NCBI GenBank assembly: GCA_016271365.2
Contig: CM057453.1
Coordinates: forward strand, 1,094,198,501-1,094,262,500
DNA length: 64,000 nucleotides
Origin: Neoceratodus forsteri
Lineage: Eukaryota > Chordata > Ceratodontiformes > Ceratodontidae
Direction: 5' to 3'
Positions 45,691 to 55,440 of the stretch are shown here, piece after piece. The notes beneath the pieces are model-generated. The model did not search any database and was not told the origin of the DNA. It worked only from the letters and a program-made list of their open reading frames with translations. Each line of letters opens with the position of its first letter. The first letter of the stretch is position 1. A program made the position numbers and the translations under genes.

Positions 45691-47560
45691 CCCCCGCCCC
45701 TCCTCAGGATCAGCAGGAAAAGAAAGTCGGGGGTCGGATCGCACGCCACCTTCCAGGGTGGCAGTCGATCACCACCGACGGGTGGGTTCTGCAGCTGTTC
45801 AAAAAAGGCCATTATATAGAGTTTGTAGGCAGTCCACCTGCAAGAACTCCCCTGCTTTCCCGTTATTCGGGGTCAGCATGCCCTGCTCATACAGCAGGAA
45901 GTGCTCTCGTTTCTGGAAAAGGAAGCCTTAGAGCACGTTCCAGAGAACCAGAGAGGACTAAGGTACTATTCTCACTTCTTCCTGGTTCCGAAGAAAACAG
46001 GGGACCTCTGTCCAATACTGGACCTCAGCGACCTCAACCTTTCGGTCGCTTACAAACGCTTCCGCATGGGGACCCATCCGGACCCAATTCCCATGCTGAA
46101 GCAGGACACATTTCTGCCGTCTTTGGACATGCAGGACGCCTACCTGCACATTCCCATTGCTCAGGTGCACCGGAGGTGCCTACGCTTCGAGTTTCAGAGC
46201 CGCCAATATCAGTTCCGAGCTCTTCCCTTTGGGCTGTCATCTGCACCTTGCGTGTTCACGAAGTGCATGGCGGTCGTAGACGCATCTCTGAGGAGACAGG
46301 GCCACTACGTGTTCCCATACCTTGATGACTGCTATTCACTGCACCAAGTCTCTGTTTCAGTCCCTGGGTATTCTCATCAACTACGAGAAGTCACGCCTGG
46401 TTCCGTCCCAGAAGCTGCAGTTTATCAGAGCAGTTCTGGACACCGTCAGAGGGAAAGCTTTCCTTCCCACGGACAAAGCGGAACACATCAGATCCCTCAT
46501 CAGGGAGTTGTCGGCGAAGAAGATCGTCCCAGCCAGACTGGTCCTTTGCCTGCTCGGACACATGGCTGCGGCCATTGCAACAGTCCCGCTAGCCCGTCTC
46601 CACATGCGGGTAACCCAGTGGATGTTACGGGTACAATGGGAACAAAGGCAAGAGCATCTGCAGCATCCAATCCGAATCACAAAAACCGTAATTCGAGATT
46701 GGCAATGGTGGCTTCATCCAGGGAACCTCTCTGCGGGAGTTCCCTTCACAGCGCCATCCCCGACTGTGACTCTCTCCGCAGACACTTCAGGGCTCGGGTG
46801 GGGAGCACACCTCATTGGTGTTTGGTCTCCAGGCCTGTGGACAACCCAGGAGTCTCATCTCCACATCAACATCCTAGAAATGAGGGCAGTCCTTTACACT
46901 CTGCAGGCCTTCCAGTCGGAGATCCCACCGGGTACACGTCTGTTACAAACAGACAATTCCTCGGTGATGTATTACCTCAACAAACAAGGAGGCTCCCACT
47001 CCTACCCGCTTTGCAGGGAGGTCATGAGAGTGTGGGAGTGGGTCTTGCAACACGGCGCAAACCTGATTGCAGTTCATGTTCCTGGAGTGGACAACATCAT
47101 CGCAGACAGCCTGAGCTGCTCTCAGGCCAGAGTCCACGAATAGGAACTTCTACAGGAGGTGGCAGAGGATCTGTTTCACAGATGGGGTACTCCAGAATTA
47201 GACCTGTTCATGTCCCCGTCCAACGCAAAACTGCCCAATTTTTGCTTGCTAGATCCAGGGCCTGATGATTTCTGGTGAGACGCGTTGTCCCTCTCCTGGG
47301 CGGGCAGATTCCTCTATGCCTTTCCTCCTTTTCTGTTGATACAGAGAGTTCTTTTAAAACTTCGAAGGGAGCAAGCAATGCTCATTCTGATCGCACCCTT
47401 CTGGCCCAGACAGATCTGGTTCCCTCTATTGCACCAGCTATTCCGGGAACCTCCAGTACCTTTGCCAATCAGCTCCCATCTATTGTCTTAGGAGGCGGGT
47501 TCCTTGGTCCATCCAGACCTACGTTCATTGAACCTGGCTCCTAGAGACATAGTCATGATG
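45691..47560 (+). pseudogene. DIRS-C4 pol: RT, RNase H, MT-like segment
   Basis: RT in one frame from about 45901: YYSHFFLVPKKTGDL, SLDMQDAYLHIPI, FGLSSAPCVFTKC, PYLDD. A deletion after YLDD (about 46330) shifts to 46322-47143, which has the RT end (KSRLVPSQKLQFI) and RNase H (SADTSGLGWGAHL, LQTDNSSVMYYLNKQGG, IADSLS). A TAG ends it at 47143. The MT-like part has WGTPELDLFMSPSN and RFLYAFPPFLLI (47155-47350). The frame from 46330 to 47265 continuing the RT ORF is a shadow. Confidence 0.84.
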
Positions 47561-47564
47561 CGAT

Positions 47565-48575
47565 ATGATCTCTCAAGAAGTGGCAGACGTGCTCTCTGCC
47601 ACCAGAAAACCGGCTACCCACGCAACTTATGCCATGAAATGGCGTAGATTCTGCTTGTGGGCTCAAGCGCGCGGCTTTCCGCAGTTAGACTGTCCAGAAA
47701 AGCTGGTGCTGGACTACCTGCTTTCCCTTTTCCAATCCGGACTGGCTTACTCCTCGATTAAAGTGCACCTTTGTGCCATTTCATCCTACCATGTCCCCAT
47801 AGGCAATCGGACGGTGGCCCAGCTGGACACTACTCGTGCCTTTTTAAGGGGCGTCCTCCATCTTAGGCCTCCAATTAAAGATCCAGTCCCTCCATGGGAC
47901 TTAACCTTTTGTCCTGGAGCAGCTCACGCTGCCACCTTGTGAACCAGCCACGGATTGTGAGCTACGTTTTCTCTCTTGGAAAACGTTATCTTTAGTTGCA
48001 GTTACTTCTGCCAGAAGAATTTCGAAAATGCACGCTCTTATGTGCAGAGAGCCTTATTTGGTTTTCCACCAGGACAGGGTATCCTTAGGGACAAACCCAA
48101 CATTTTTGCCTAAGGTGGTCTCAACTCTCACCCTTAATCAGGACATCAATCTACCAGTGTATTCTCCAAAATACTCGGAGAAGCCCTTCTGCACACCCTC
48201 GACATGCACAGGTGCCTCAGATACTACCTGACCAGAACCAAACCACACCGAAGGTCGGACCAACTTTTCGTCTCCTTTGCCCATAGGATGAAGAGAGCTC
48301 CTGTCTCTAAACAGTCACTGTCTAGGTGGCTCATCCAGTGCATTACTTTCTGTTATGAGAAGCGCAATAAACCTTTACCAGGCGCGGTCAAGGGTCATTC
48401 CACTAGAGGGGTGGCTACTTCCTTTGCGGCGTTAAAGAAAGTCTCCACCTCAGCTATTTGCGCTGCAGCTACTTGGAGCTCTGTGCATACCTTTATCAGG
48501 CATTACAGTCTGGACATTGCATCGAGGCGAAGAGCGGGGTTCGGTCTAGCCGTCCTTCAGGGACTTCTGTCCTAG
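47565..48575 (+). pseudogene. DIRS-C4 tyrosine recombinase
   Basis: N-terminal part 47565-47942 (SQEVADVLSATRKPATHATY, KWRRFCLWA), a frameshift at about 47920, the Arg box VTSARRISKMHAL (about 48004), another frameshift near 48190, then an open end 48204-48575 with WLIQCITFCYEKRN, the HSTRG box and the final Tyr (IRHYSLDIASRR). It ends VLQGLLS-TAG. The catalytic Arg, HxxR and Tyr residues are all present across frames. Confidence 0.84.
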
Positions 48576-48646
48576 GCTCGAGTTACCTCTAGGTCTCTAC
48601 CTTTCCTCCTTCCGATGGTGCATGATTGCCATTACTGCTTGGAAAT

Positions 48647-49125
48647 CAGTCCTAATGGTGTAACCTGCTGCCAAGAGCTGTATCTAGAGGTAAGATAGTA
48701 CAGTTACGCAAGAACTTACGGTAACAGTAGAGCTTCGAGAACAGCTCTTGCAGCAGGTACTTTCCCTCCCACCATCCCCATTGGAGGTAGGTCGGAGTCA
48801 AGCACCCATCTCATTAGATGGGACATTCCCATTTACTTGTTTAGCCATCTGGTGGCGGATCCTCGGTCTCCTCTTCTGATGTCATCCAGTGGCCGGGAGT
48901 CTTCGGCGGGAGAACTGAGGATTATGAGGGGGGCCACCTCCTTATGTACTACGCCCGATATCAGGGGGTGGGACCGACGTCTGAGGCGGTCCCCACTGAA
49001 GACTGCTAGCTAGAAAATTTCCGTGGGGTCCTGGTGCCTGCCGGCTTCAGTCCTAATGGTGTAATCTGCTGCAAGAGCTGTTCTCGAAGATCTACTGTTA
49101 TGGTAAGTTCTTACATAACTGTACT
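48647..49125 (+). repeat. DIRS-C4 ICR and right ITR
   Basis: The ICR (48647-48760) spans CAGTCCTAATGGTGTAACC to GCTCTTGCAGCAGG, with AGAGGTAAGATAGTACAG at the joint. The right ITR (48761-49125) is the inverse of 43173-43360 and carries CGTCTGAGGCGGTCCCCAC. Confidence 0.86.
49097..49119. other. Right-terminal palindrome, family C
   Basis: GTTATG, eleven-base spacer, CATAAC. In C2 (53819-53841) the arms are GTTACG and CGTAAC with the same spacer length, so both arms changed together. Confidence 0.6.
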
Positions 49126-49790
49126 TTCCACATCAACGTCCTGGAGACCAGAGCAGTACTCTATGCTCTCCAGGCCTTCCAGTCATTACTTCTCCCGGGA
49201 ACACTTATGGTCCAGACAGACAACATGGGGACTGTCTGGTACCTCAACAAACAGGGAGGAACCTGGTCGTACCCTCTTCGCAGGGAAGCAATGAGAGTTT
49301 GGTACGGAGCGATTCGCACGGTCTGTTTCTGACAGCAGTTCACGTCCCAGGCATGCACAACATCCTGGCAGACAGTCTCAGGCGATCAGTAGCCAGGACT
49401 CACTAGTGGGAATTAAAGCAGGAAGTAGTCGAAGACCTGTTTCTTCACTGGGGCCAGCCAGACCTAGATCTGTTCGCCTCCCCATTTAACGCAAAATTAC
49501 CCAGCTTTTGCTCACTTGTTCCCGGGCATGGTGCTTTTTGACAAGATGCACTCTCTCTCTTGGACAGGGAGGTTTCTATACGCCTTTCGTCCTATTCAGA
49601 AGGTTCTGTTGAAAAACTTCAGGTAGAAGGGGCCCCTCTGTGGCCTCTGTAGATTTGGTTCCTGCTGTTGCAACAACTGGCTGTAGAACCACCGGTCCTT
49701 CTGCTGATATCCCACGACCTTCTGTCTCAGGAGCAGGGCACCCTGGTACATCAGAGTCTTCAGTCTCTCCCCCTTTATGCGTGATACCAG
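49126..49790 (+). pseudogene. DIRS-C3 RNase H end and MT-like segment
   Basis: HINVLETRAVLYALQAF, then VQTDNMGTVWYLNKQGG (about 49210). After a TGA and a shift come ILADSL and the MT-like DLFASPFNAKLPSF and RFLYAFRP pieces. The acidic QTDN box is intact. Broken by frameshifts near 49320 and 49400. Confidence 0.76.
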
Positions 49791-50812
49791 TAGACATAGC
49801 GGTTTCCTGCTATGGAGTTTCCTCCCAGGTCGTTAGGGTCCTGGTAGAAACCAGAAAACCCTCTACCAGATCTACTTATGCCATGAAGTGGAAGAGATTT
49901 TCTATCTGGCCACAGCAAAACGCTTGCACCCCTTTTCTTGCTCGGCTTCCCATGTGTTAGAGTACCTCATACATCTTTCAGAGTTGGGCCTTAGTTACTC
50001 CTCCATTAAGGTCCATCTTTCTGTGGCATTGGGCTACCACCTCCTGGTGGAGGGCAAAACCCTAACACAACTAGAGGTTTGGAAAGCTTTCTTGAAGGGC
50101 ATCCTTCAAATTAAACCTCCAGTCCAGAACCCCTGTCTTCCTGGAATCTTAATTTCATGTTGGAGAAACTTATTTTACCCCCTTTTGAGCCGGCAGCAAG
50201 TTGCGATTTCCACTTCCTGTCTAGGAAGACTTTATTTATTTTTTAGTTGCAAAGAGTTTCAGAGCTTCAGGCCTTTGTTTGCAGAGAGCCTTATTTGATT
50301 TTTCACAAGGACTGGCCAGTCCTGAAGACTAATCCTTCCTTTCTTCTTGAAGTGGTTTCGGCGACAACTCCAGAGTGTCGAACTGCCAGTCTATTATCCT
50401 CAGCATTCCAACAGGGGAATATCTGTTGCATAGCTTGGATGTGCATCGGATCCTAAGGTACTATACCTCCTGGACTAAGGAGGTTTGTAAATCGAACCAA
50501 CTCTTTGTGGCCTTCACCCCCCCCAGTGCCAGGGAAGGCCATTTTGAAGCAGACTATCTCTAGGTGGCTGGCTAACTGTATTCACTACACTTAGCAGAAA
50601 TATGGAAAAAACCTTCCGGGGGCGGTTAAAGGCAAGTCCACTAGAAGTGTGGCCACCCCTACTGCTTTTTTCAGAAATGTCTACTGCAGAGATCCGTGTA
50701 GTAGCCACTTGGTCTTCTGTCCACACCTTCACTAAACACTAAAGTCTGGACATTGCTTCTAGGCATAGAGCTGGTTTCGGCCTTGCAGTTTTGCAAGGTC
50801 TTCTGTCCTAAG
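49791..50812 (+). pseudogene. DIRS-C3 tyrosine recombinase, catalytic Tyr lost
   Basis: The N-terminal part VETRKPSTRSTYAMKWKRFS is open to 49960, then shifts. The Arg box is replaced by a CKEFQSF/KRVSELQAF sequence (about 50240). The HxxR box is KSTRS. The final Tyr codon is TAA in TFTKH-stop-SLD (about 50742). So His, the first Arg region and the nucleophile are damaged. It ends VLQGLLS near 50812. Confidence 0.78.
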
Positions 50813-50885
50813 GCAGACCCTTAGTTGGCAGACATATTCCTCTTCCCGGGACCTCGTCTCCAACTCCTCCTTAGACTGCTGGGAA

Positions 50886-51352
50886 ATCAGTCCTATATGT
50901 GAAGACCTACTGCAGGAACCCTCTCAAAGTAAGACATAGCAGTTACATAAGAACTTACTGTAACAGTAGATCTTAGAGAGAGGTTCCTGCAGTAAGTCTA
51001 GTTTCCTACCCTACCTTCCCCCAGCTCCTGGAAATTTTTCCTTTTCATACTGACTAGCCCATAGGTCTAACTAGGGCACGAGGTCCCAGAAGTTGTTACT
51101 CCTTCCTTTCTGCTTACCTTTCTTTAGGTCTTTGGTGGAAAAGAACTGCAGAGCAGGCGCGGGACCACCTCATTTATAGTCGGACTGACATCGCATCACC
51201 TAACGTCGGGGGCGGTCCCTGCTGATGATTGCTAGCTGCAAGTTTGCCGTTGGAACCTGACGCCAGGTGGCGCAGTCCTATATGTGAAGACCTACTGCAG
51301 GAACCCCCTCTCGAAGATCTACTGTTACGGTAAGTTCTTAGTTAACTGCTAT
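50886..51352 (+). repeat. DIRS-C3 ICR and right ITR
   Basis: The ICR (50886-51000) has CAGTCCTATATGTGAAGACC and the inverted GAGAGAGGTTCCTGCAG. The right ITR (51001-51352) is the inverse of 25087-25250 (GGGGGCGGTCCCTGCTG). The subfamily motif CTACTGCAGGAACC replaces the CTGCTGCAAGAGC of C1, C2 and C4. Confidence 0.83.
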
Positions 51353-51819
51353 TTCCTGACTAAGGTAGTGCCCCACTTTACTCTTAATCAGGATATTAAT
51401 CTTCCTGTTTATTACCCAGAGTATTCTAATCAATGGGAGGCCCTTCTTCACACTCTGGATGGACATAGAGTGCTTAGGTACTATATTATGCACACTCAAA
51501 CTCCCAGAAAGCCTGACCAGCTTTTGTTTATTTTACCCGGAGAACTCTGGGGGCACCGGTGACAAAGCAGACTCTTTCTAGATGGCTAGTCCATTGCATC
51601 ACCTTCTACTACAACAAGTACAACAAACCCTTACCGAGCTCAGTTAAGGGTCACTCCACCAGGGATGTTTCTGCCTTCTTTGCAGCACTTTGGAACGTTT
51701 CTGCGGCAGATATCTACGCAGCAGATACTTGGGGCTTAGTGCACACCTTTGTGAAACACTACAGCCTGGATGTTGCTTCCTGTCGGAGAGCTGGGTTTGG
51801 TCTGGCGGTGCTTCAACCG
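51353..51819 (+). pseudogene. DIRS-C2 tyrosine recombinase, C-terminal part
   Basis: Resumes the C2 YR exactly in frame after C3 (LTKVVPHFTLNQDINLPVYY). It continues with LLHTLDGHRVLRYY, a small shift at about 51560, RWLVHCITFYYNKYN, the HSTRD box (about 51650) and the final Tyr in VKHYSLDVASCRR. It is cut at GLAVLQ by the TTAA-flanked element, so the last residues and stop are displaced. Confidence 0.83.
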
Positions 51820-52618
51820 TTAAGTGAAATACAATATATATAACTCTTATCAAACAATATGTATTTTATTTATACATTGACAGTCTCTATATGTGCAAAA
51901 ATCTTGATATTAAGGCAAAGCTCTAAGTCGGTCCACTATATTTTTCAAACATTTCTTTTAACGTTTCAGAACATAGGTTCCTTCATCAGACAACGGAGCT
52001 TTTTATTCTGTAAACAAATCAAAAAGAAAGAACTAATAAGTTTGGCATTCTTGTATATAAATTATAATTTCTATAATGCATTCATCATAATAGGTGGAAC
52101 TAACCTGCTAATAATTAATGAACTTAATGGGTAAGTCTGTTAATGCGTGGCGTTAACTTGAAGTTTAGGGGGCACACCACAATTCATTTGTGTTATCAAT
52201 TGCCACAAAATGTACTATTCTGTAATAAAGAAAGGGTAAATATACATATCTATATGAATCTTAGAACATTTCTCAAAAGTTTTAATAATATTTATATATA
52301 AAAGTGATCCTTACTTAGTGCGTTATATTTGTTAATGCAATGTCTGAATGCATTATAGAAATTATAATTTATATCTATATATAAGAATGCCAAACTTATT
52401 AGCTCTTCTTTCCTTTTGATTTGTTTACAGAATAAAAAGCTCCGTTGTCTGATGAAGGAACCTATGTTCTGAAACGTTACAAGAAATGTTTGAAAAATAT
52501 AGTGGAGCGACTCAGAGCTTTGCCTTAACATTAAGATTTTTGCACATATAGAGACTGTCAATTTATAAATAAAATAAATATTGTTTCATAAGAGCTATAT
52601 ATATTGTATTTCACTTAA
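51820..52618. mobile_element. TTAA-flanked fold-back DNA element
   Basis: TTAA at 51820-51823 and 52615-52618 flanks a 791-base element whose arms are inverted repeats of about 260-270 bases (51824-52090 against 52345-52614). The ends read GTGAAATACAATATATATA on both sides, inverted. The centre has no plausible ORF; the open frames in the arms are mirror shadows. A TTAA target fits piggyBac- or Kolobok-type non-autonomous elements; the family is not identified. Confidence 0.75.
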
Positions 52619-53570
52619 TAAGGGTTGAGATAGGTTCTTTGTTTATGTATACATGATTTTCCATTGGCCAGATTTCGGTGTGTTAGTTGTTGGGTGAGGT
52701 TTGGCATTTCCTCTGTGCGTCGTATGGGGAGACTGACCTTTTTTCTTACCTGGTGATGCAAATGAACTGCAAACATGCTGAATCCCTGTTTGACCACTAG
52801 CTGAGGGGGATGGGGTGTTCTTCCCATTCGACGTATGGGTTGCTGCACCCCTCTTCCCATTTGCTAGTTTAAATATTCTGCAAAGACATCGAACTTCTGC
52901 CCCAATGCACAGACTCCCTCCTTAGTCAGATGCAGTCCATCAGATTTAAAGAACTTTCGCTCCCAGCACTGTTGCCAGTTCCCTACAAATCTGTGTCCTT
53001 TTTCTTGGCACCAGCCCTTGAGCCACATGTTTAGCTCCCCTATCTTCCCTTCTCTGACCTTCCGTCCATCTGCCCCCCTCTTCCAGACTGGCAGGATCTC
53101 AGAGAAGGAGATGCCGGACAAAATGGATGATAGTTTTTCACCCGGCCTGGTCAGGTGTTCCTTGGTCACCACAACTGACCGGCTGGCGAGATCATTAGTC
53201 CCTATGTGTACCAGGACATCAATGTTTTCTCCTGCTTTGTGAACAGTTTTAGCAATGTGGTCAGTGTCTCTCCATGCTGATGTACCTGGGAGACATCTGA
53301 CCATCACCTCTGGCTGGAGATGGGTATCAACTCCCCGAATCATGGAATCTCCTATGATCAGAAGTTTTCTGGATTTCCTTTTTGCTTTTTTTTTTTTTTT
53401 TTTTTGGTTCCTGGATTTGGGAGAGTTTTGTTGTGCTAGCCCCTGTGCTGCAGTGTCCTCTGCCCCTTTGTTTAATTTCAGAGATAGAGGCAGATACCTG
53501 ATTGTAGTGTTTATGTGGTTTTTGGAGGTAATAATGTTAGAGAGCACAGAGTGATGGGGCACCCAATTTG
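52619..53570 (-). pseudogene. CR1-type LINE ORF1 remnant with SGNH esterase
   Basis: Open on the - strand at 53562-52864. An SGNH-hydrolase fold is visible: LLIIGDSMIRGVD (Ser nucleophile block), VLVHIGTNDLA (Asn block), KSDGLHLTKEGV (Asp and His), preceded by a lysine-rich run. CR1-like LINEs carry an esterase of this type in ORF1. The stop follows FAEYLN at 52864. The 245 bases beyond have no clear ORF2, so the rest of the LINE is missing. It lies between the C2 YR and the C2 right ITR. Confidence 0.75.
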
Positions 53571-53847
53571 CCCTTGGTGGGGTTATTCTCTTTTCCTCGG
53601 TTCTCTATTTCTTGATTAGCCAGGTCTCCGGCAGGAGAACTGAGTTGTGGTCGGAGTCCTCCCTGTTGATACCATTGGTGGACGTCGGAGGCGGTCCAGC
53701 GTCAGGGGTGGTCCCCGCTGGGTACGGCTAGCTAAGATTTTTTCCATGGGGTCCTAGTGCCTGGTGGCATAGTCATTATGGTGTAGCCTGCTGCAAGAGC
53801 ATCTCTTGAAGATCTACTGTTACGATCAGTTCTTACGTAACTGTGCT
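53571..53847 (+). repeat. DIRS-C2 right ITR
   Basis: Matches the C1 and C4 right ITRs: GGCAGGAGAACTGAG, GGACGTCGGAGGCGGTCC, GCCTGCTGCAAGAGC, and the terminal palindrome at 53819-53841. The ICR expected before it is absent, probably lost with the insertion of the TTAA element and LINE. I assign it to C2 because it closes that element in the nest. Confidence 0.68.
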
Positions 53848-54185
53848 TTCCTGGGTTATCCACAGGGGCAAAGTCCCCACGGACATCCCTCTTCCAAGGA
53901 TTCTCTACTTCTTCTCTTGAGGGTATTAGACTTTCCCTTACCCACCACGACGTTTGCTTAGTGGTGGTAAGGTCTGAGGGGTTATGCCTTCTGGCTGGAA
54001 GGCATGCAGGCTAACTTCAGACCAGGTGCTCCTTCTTGTCCATGGGGACCTTGACCCAGGGGTGTTTTTCCCATCCGTCTGCAAGGAGTGGGGGAGAGAG
54101 GAACTCTCAGTGGGATCTTTTCCTGACTAGGACCAAGTTTTAAAAGAAAAAAGGAAGGGTGCAACTTGGAAAGTGATAGGGACAG
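53848..54185. other. Unassigned 338-base segment
   Basis: Lies between the C2 right end and the D RT fragment. It contains a short hairpin-like CCACCACGACG / AGTGGTGG pair near 53940-53970, and otherwise no ORF or terminal motif I recognise. It may be a further insertion in D or a diverged part of D. Confidence 0.4.
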
Positions 54186-54555
54186 AGAACTCCTTTTCCC
54201 AGTCAGAACTTCCCTAAAGCTCACTCAGGATCTTTTGGAGTCCTTGGGCTTCAGAATAAACCAGAAAAAATCTGTCAACTCCTACACAGATTTTACAGTT
54301 CATAGGGGCAGAGATCAGTACTCTACAGGCCAGGGCATTTTTGCCGCTGGACAGAGTGCAAAACCTTCAGTCCATAGCAAATTCCTTCAAGTTGCACAGG
54401 CAAAAAAACAGCCAGGCAATTCCTGCAGCTCTTGGGTCGTATGGCTGCATCCACAGGCACAGTGCAGGGTGTCATGTTTCACATGAGAGACATCCAGTTT
54501 CATCTCAGGAATCACTGAAGTCAGAAGAAGACACACCTTTTCAAAACTTATTGCG
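54186..54555 (+). pseudogene. DIRS-D RT, C-terminal fragment
   Basis: Encodes LKLTQDLLESLGFRINQKKS, matching the B RT stretch after the catalytic box, then shifts (FAAGQSAK against ILPLDRVQ). The YxDD box is not in the window. Confidence 0.7.
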
Positions 54556-55440
54556 GTGACAAGGGCACTGTTACAAGCACTTTTGTGGTGGAAAAAGGAA
54601 TCCAATCTAAGGCAAGAAGTCCCTTTTCAGAAGGAGAATCATTCGCTAGTCCTCACAACAGATGCATCCCTTCTGGGATGTGGGGCCCGTCTGGGGGAGT
54701 ACACAACTCAGGGTACCTGGACAGAAGCAGAGTCCCTTCAGCATATAAACTTGCTGGAACTCGGAGCAGTGTGGCTGTCACTAAAGGTTTTCTCTACATT
54801 GGTAATGGGCAAGGTGGTACAAGTCAGAACAGACAATACCACCACTATGTACTACATAAACAAGCAGGGAGGCACCAGATCAGACCCCCTATGCACAGAA
54901 GCCATGAAAATTTGGACTCTGGCGTATTCCCTAAAGGTGTCCTTGCAAGAATTCCATCTGCCAGGGAAGGACAATACCTTGGCAGATGCACTGAGTCGAA
55001 TCAACCAGTCCCATCACAAATGGGCACTCAACAAGCAGGTGGTACAGGTAATTTTCAGGAGGTGGGGCACTCCACAGATAGATTTCTTTGCATCCCACCA
55101 GAACCACCAGTTGCCTCAGTATTGCTGCAGACCACCGGCCCAGGTCACAATCCCTCTGGATGCCCTGGTACTGGACTGGTCAGGCAAATTCCTTTATGCC
55201 TTTCCCCCTTTTCCTCTGGTCTTCAGAGTACTACTGAAGCTCAAATCCCTCTCAGCTTCTCTGATCTTGATAGCTCCAGATTGGCCCAGGCAGCCTTGGT
55301 ACTCTTTTCTGCTCTCCATGTCAGTGAGCAAACCAATAAGTTTGCCTCTCAGGCACAGTCTCCTGACCTCTAATCAGGGAACATTGTTGTACCCAAATCT
55401 CAAGTCCCTTCACCTCAAGGCATGGCTCTTGAGGAATTAG
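54556..55440 (+). CDS. DIRS-D RNase H and MT-like domain, open frame
   Basis: A 294-codon open frame, the best-preserved pol domain block in the window. RNase H spans about residues 25-150: TTDASLLGCGARLG, ELGAVWLSLKVF, VRTDNTTTMYYINKQGG, LADALSRI. The second part (about 165-260) has RRWGTPQIDFFASHQN, DWSGKFLYAFPPFPLV and LILIAPDWPRQPWY, the pattern of the methyltransferase-like region of DIRS elements, with FPPF where active N6-adenine enzymes have an NPPY-like motif. It lacks its RT, so it is a fragment of pol and the ATG at 54556 is probably not the native start. The frame overlaps the YR start at 55422. Confidence 0.78.
   Translation: MTRALLQALLWWKKESNLRQEVPFQKENHSLVLTTDASLLGCGARLGEYTTQGTWTEAESLQHINLLELGAVWLSLKVFSTLVMGKVVQVRTDNTTTMYYINKQGGTRSDPLCTEAMKIWTLAYSLKVSLQEFHLPGKDNTLADALSRINQSHHKWALNKQVVQVIFRRWGTPQIDFFASHQNHQLPQYCCRPPAQVTIPLDALVLDWSGKFLYAFPPFPLVFRVLLKLKSLSASLILIAPDWPRQPWYSFLLSMSVSKPISLPLRHSLLTSNQGTLLYPNLKSLHLKAWLLRN

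Larger units (their letters stand above)
43173..49125 (+). mobile_element. DIRS-C4 retrotransposon, structurally complete
   Basis: Complete C-family element (about 5.95 kb) from left ITR to right ITR, inserted in C3 RNase H. C3 resumes at 49126 with TTC and the HINVLETRAVLYALQAF frame. It has the longest and best-preserved C genes in the window. Confidence 0.88.
49126..51352 (+). mobile_element. DIRS-C3, segment 3 (RNase H to right ITR)
   Basis: C3 continues after C4 with RNase H, the MT-like segment, YR, ICR and right ITR. It ends at 51352, after which the C2 YR frame resumes at TTC 51353-51355. Confidence 0.85.

Noticed and set aside
45901..47265. 454-codon frame as one complete C4 pol
   Set aside because: Only its first part is RT; after about 46330 the true frame is 46322-47143 and the remainder is a shadow.
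47565..48575. Phage integrase or bacterial contamination
   Set aside because: The recombinase lies in a full DIRS context with RT and RNase H, beside LINEs and a spliced vertebrate exon.
51859..52561. Two similar small proteins on opposite strands (51859-52134 and 52292-52561)
   Set aside because: They are mirror translations of the inverted arms of the fold-back element.
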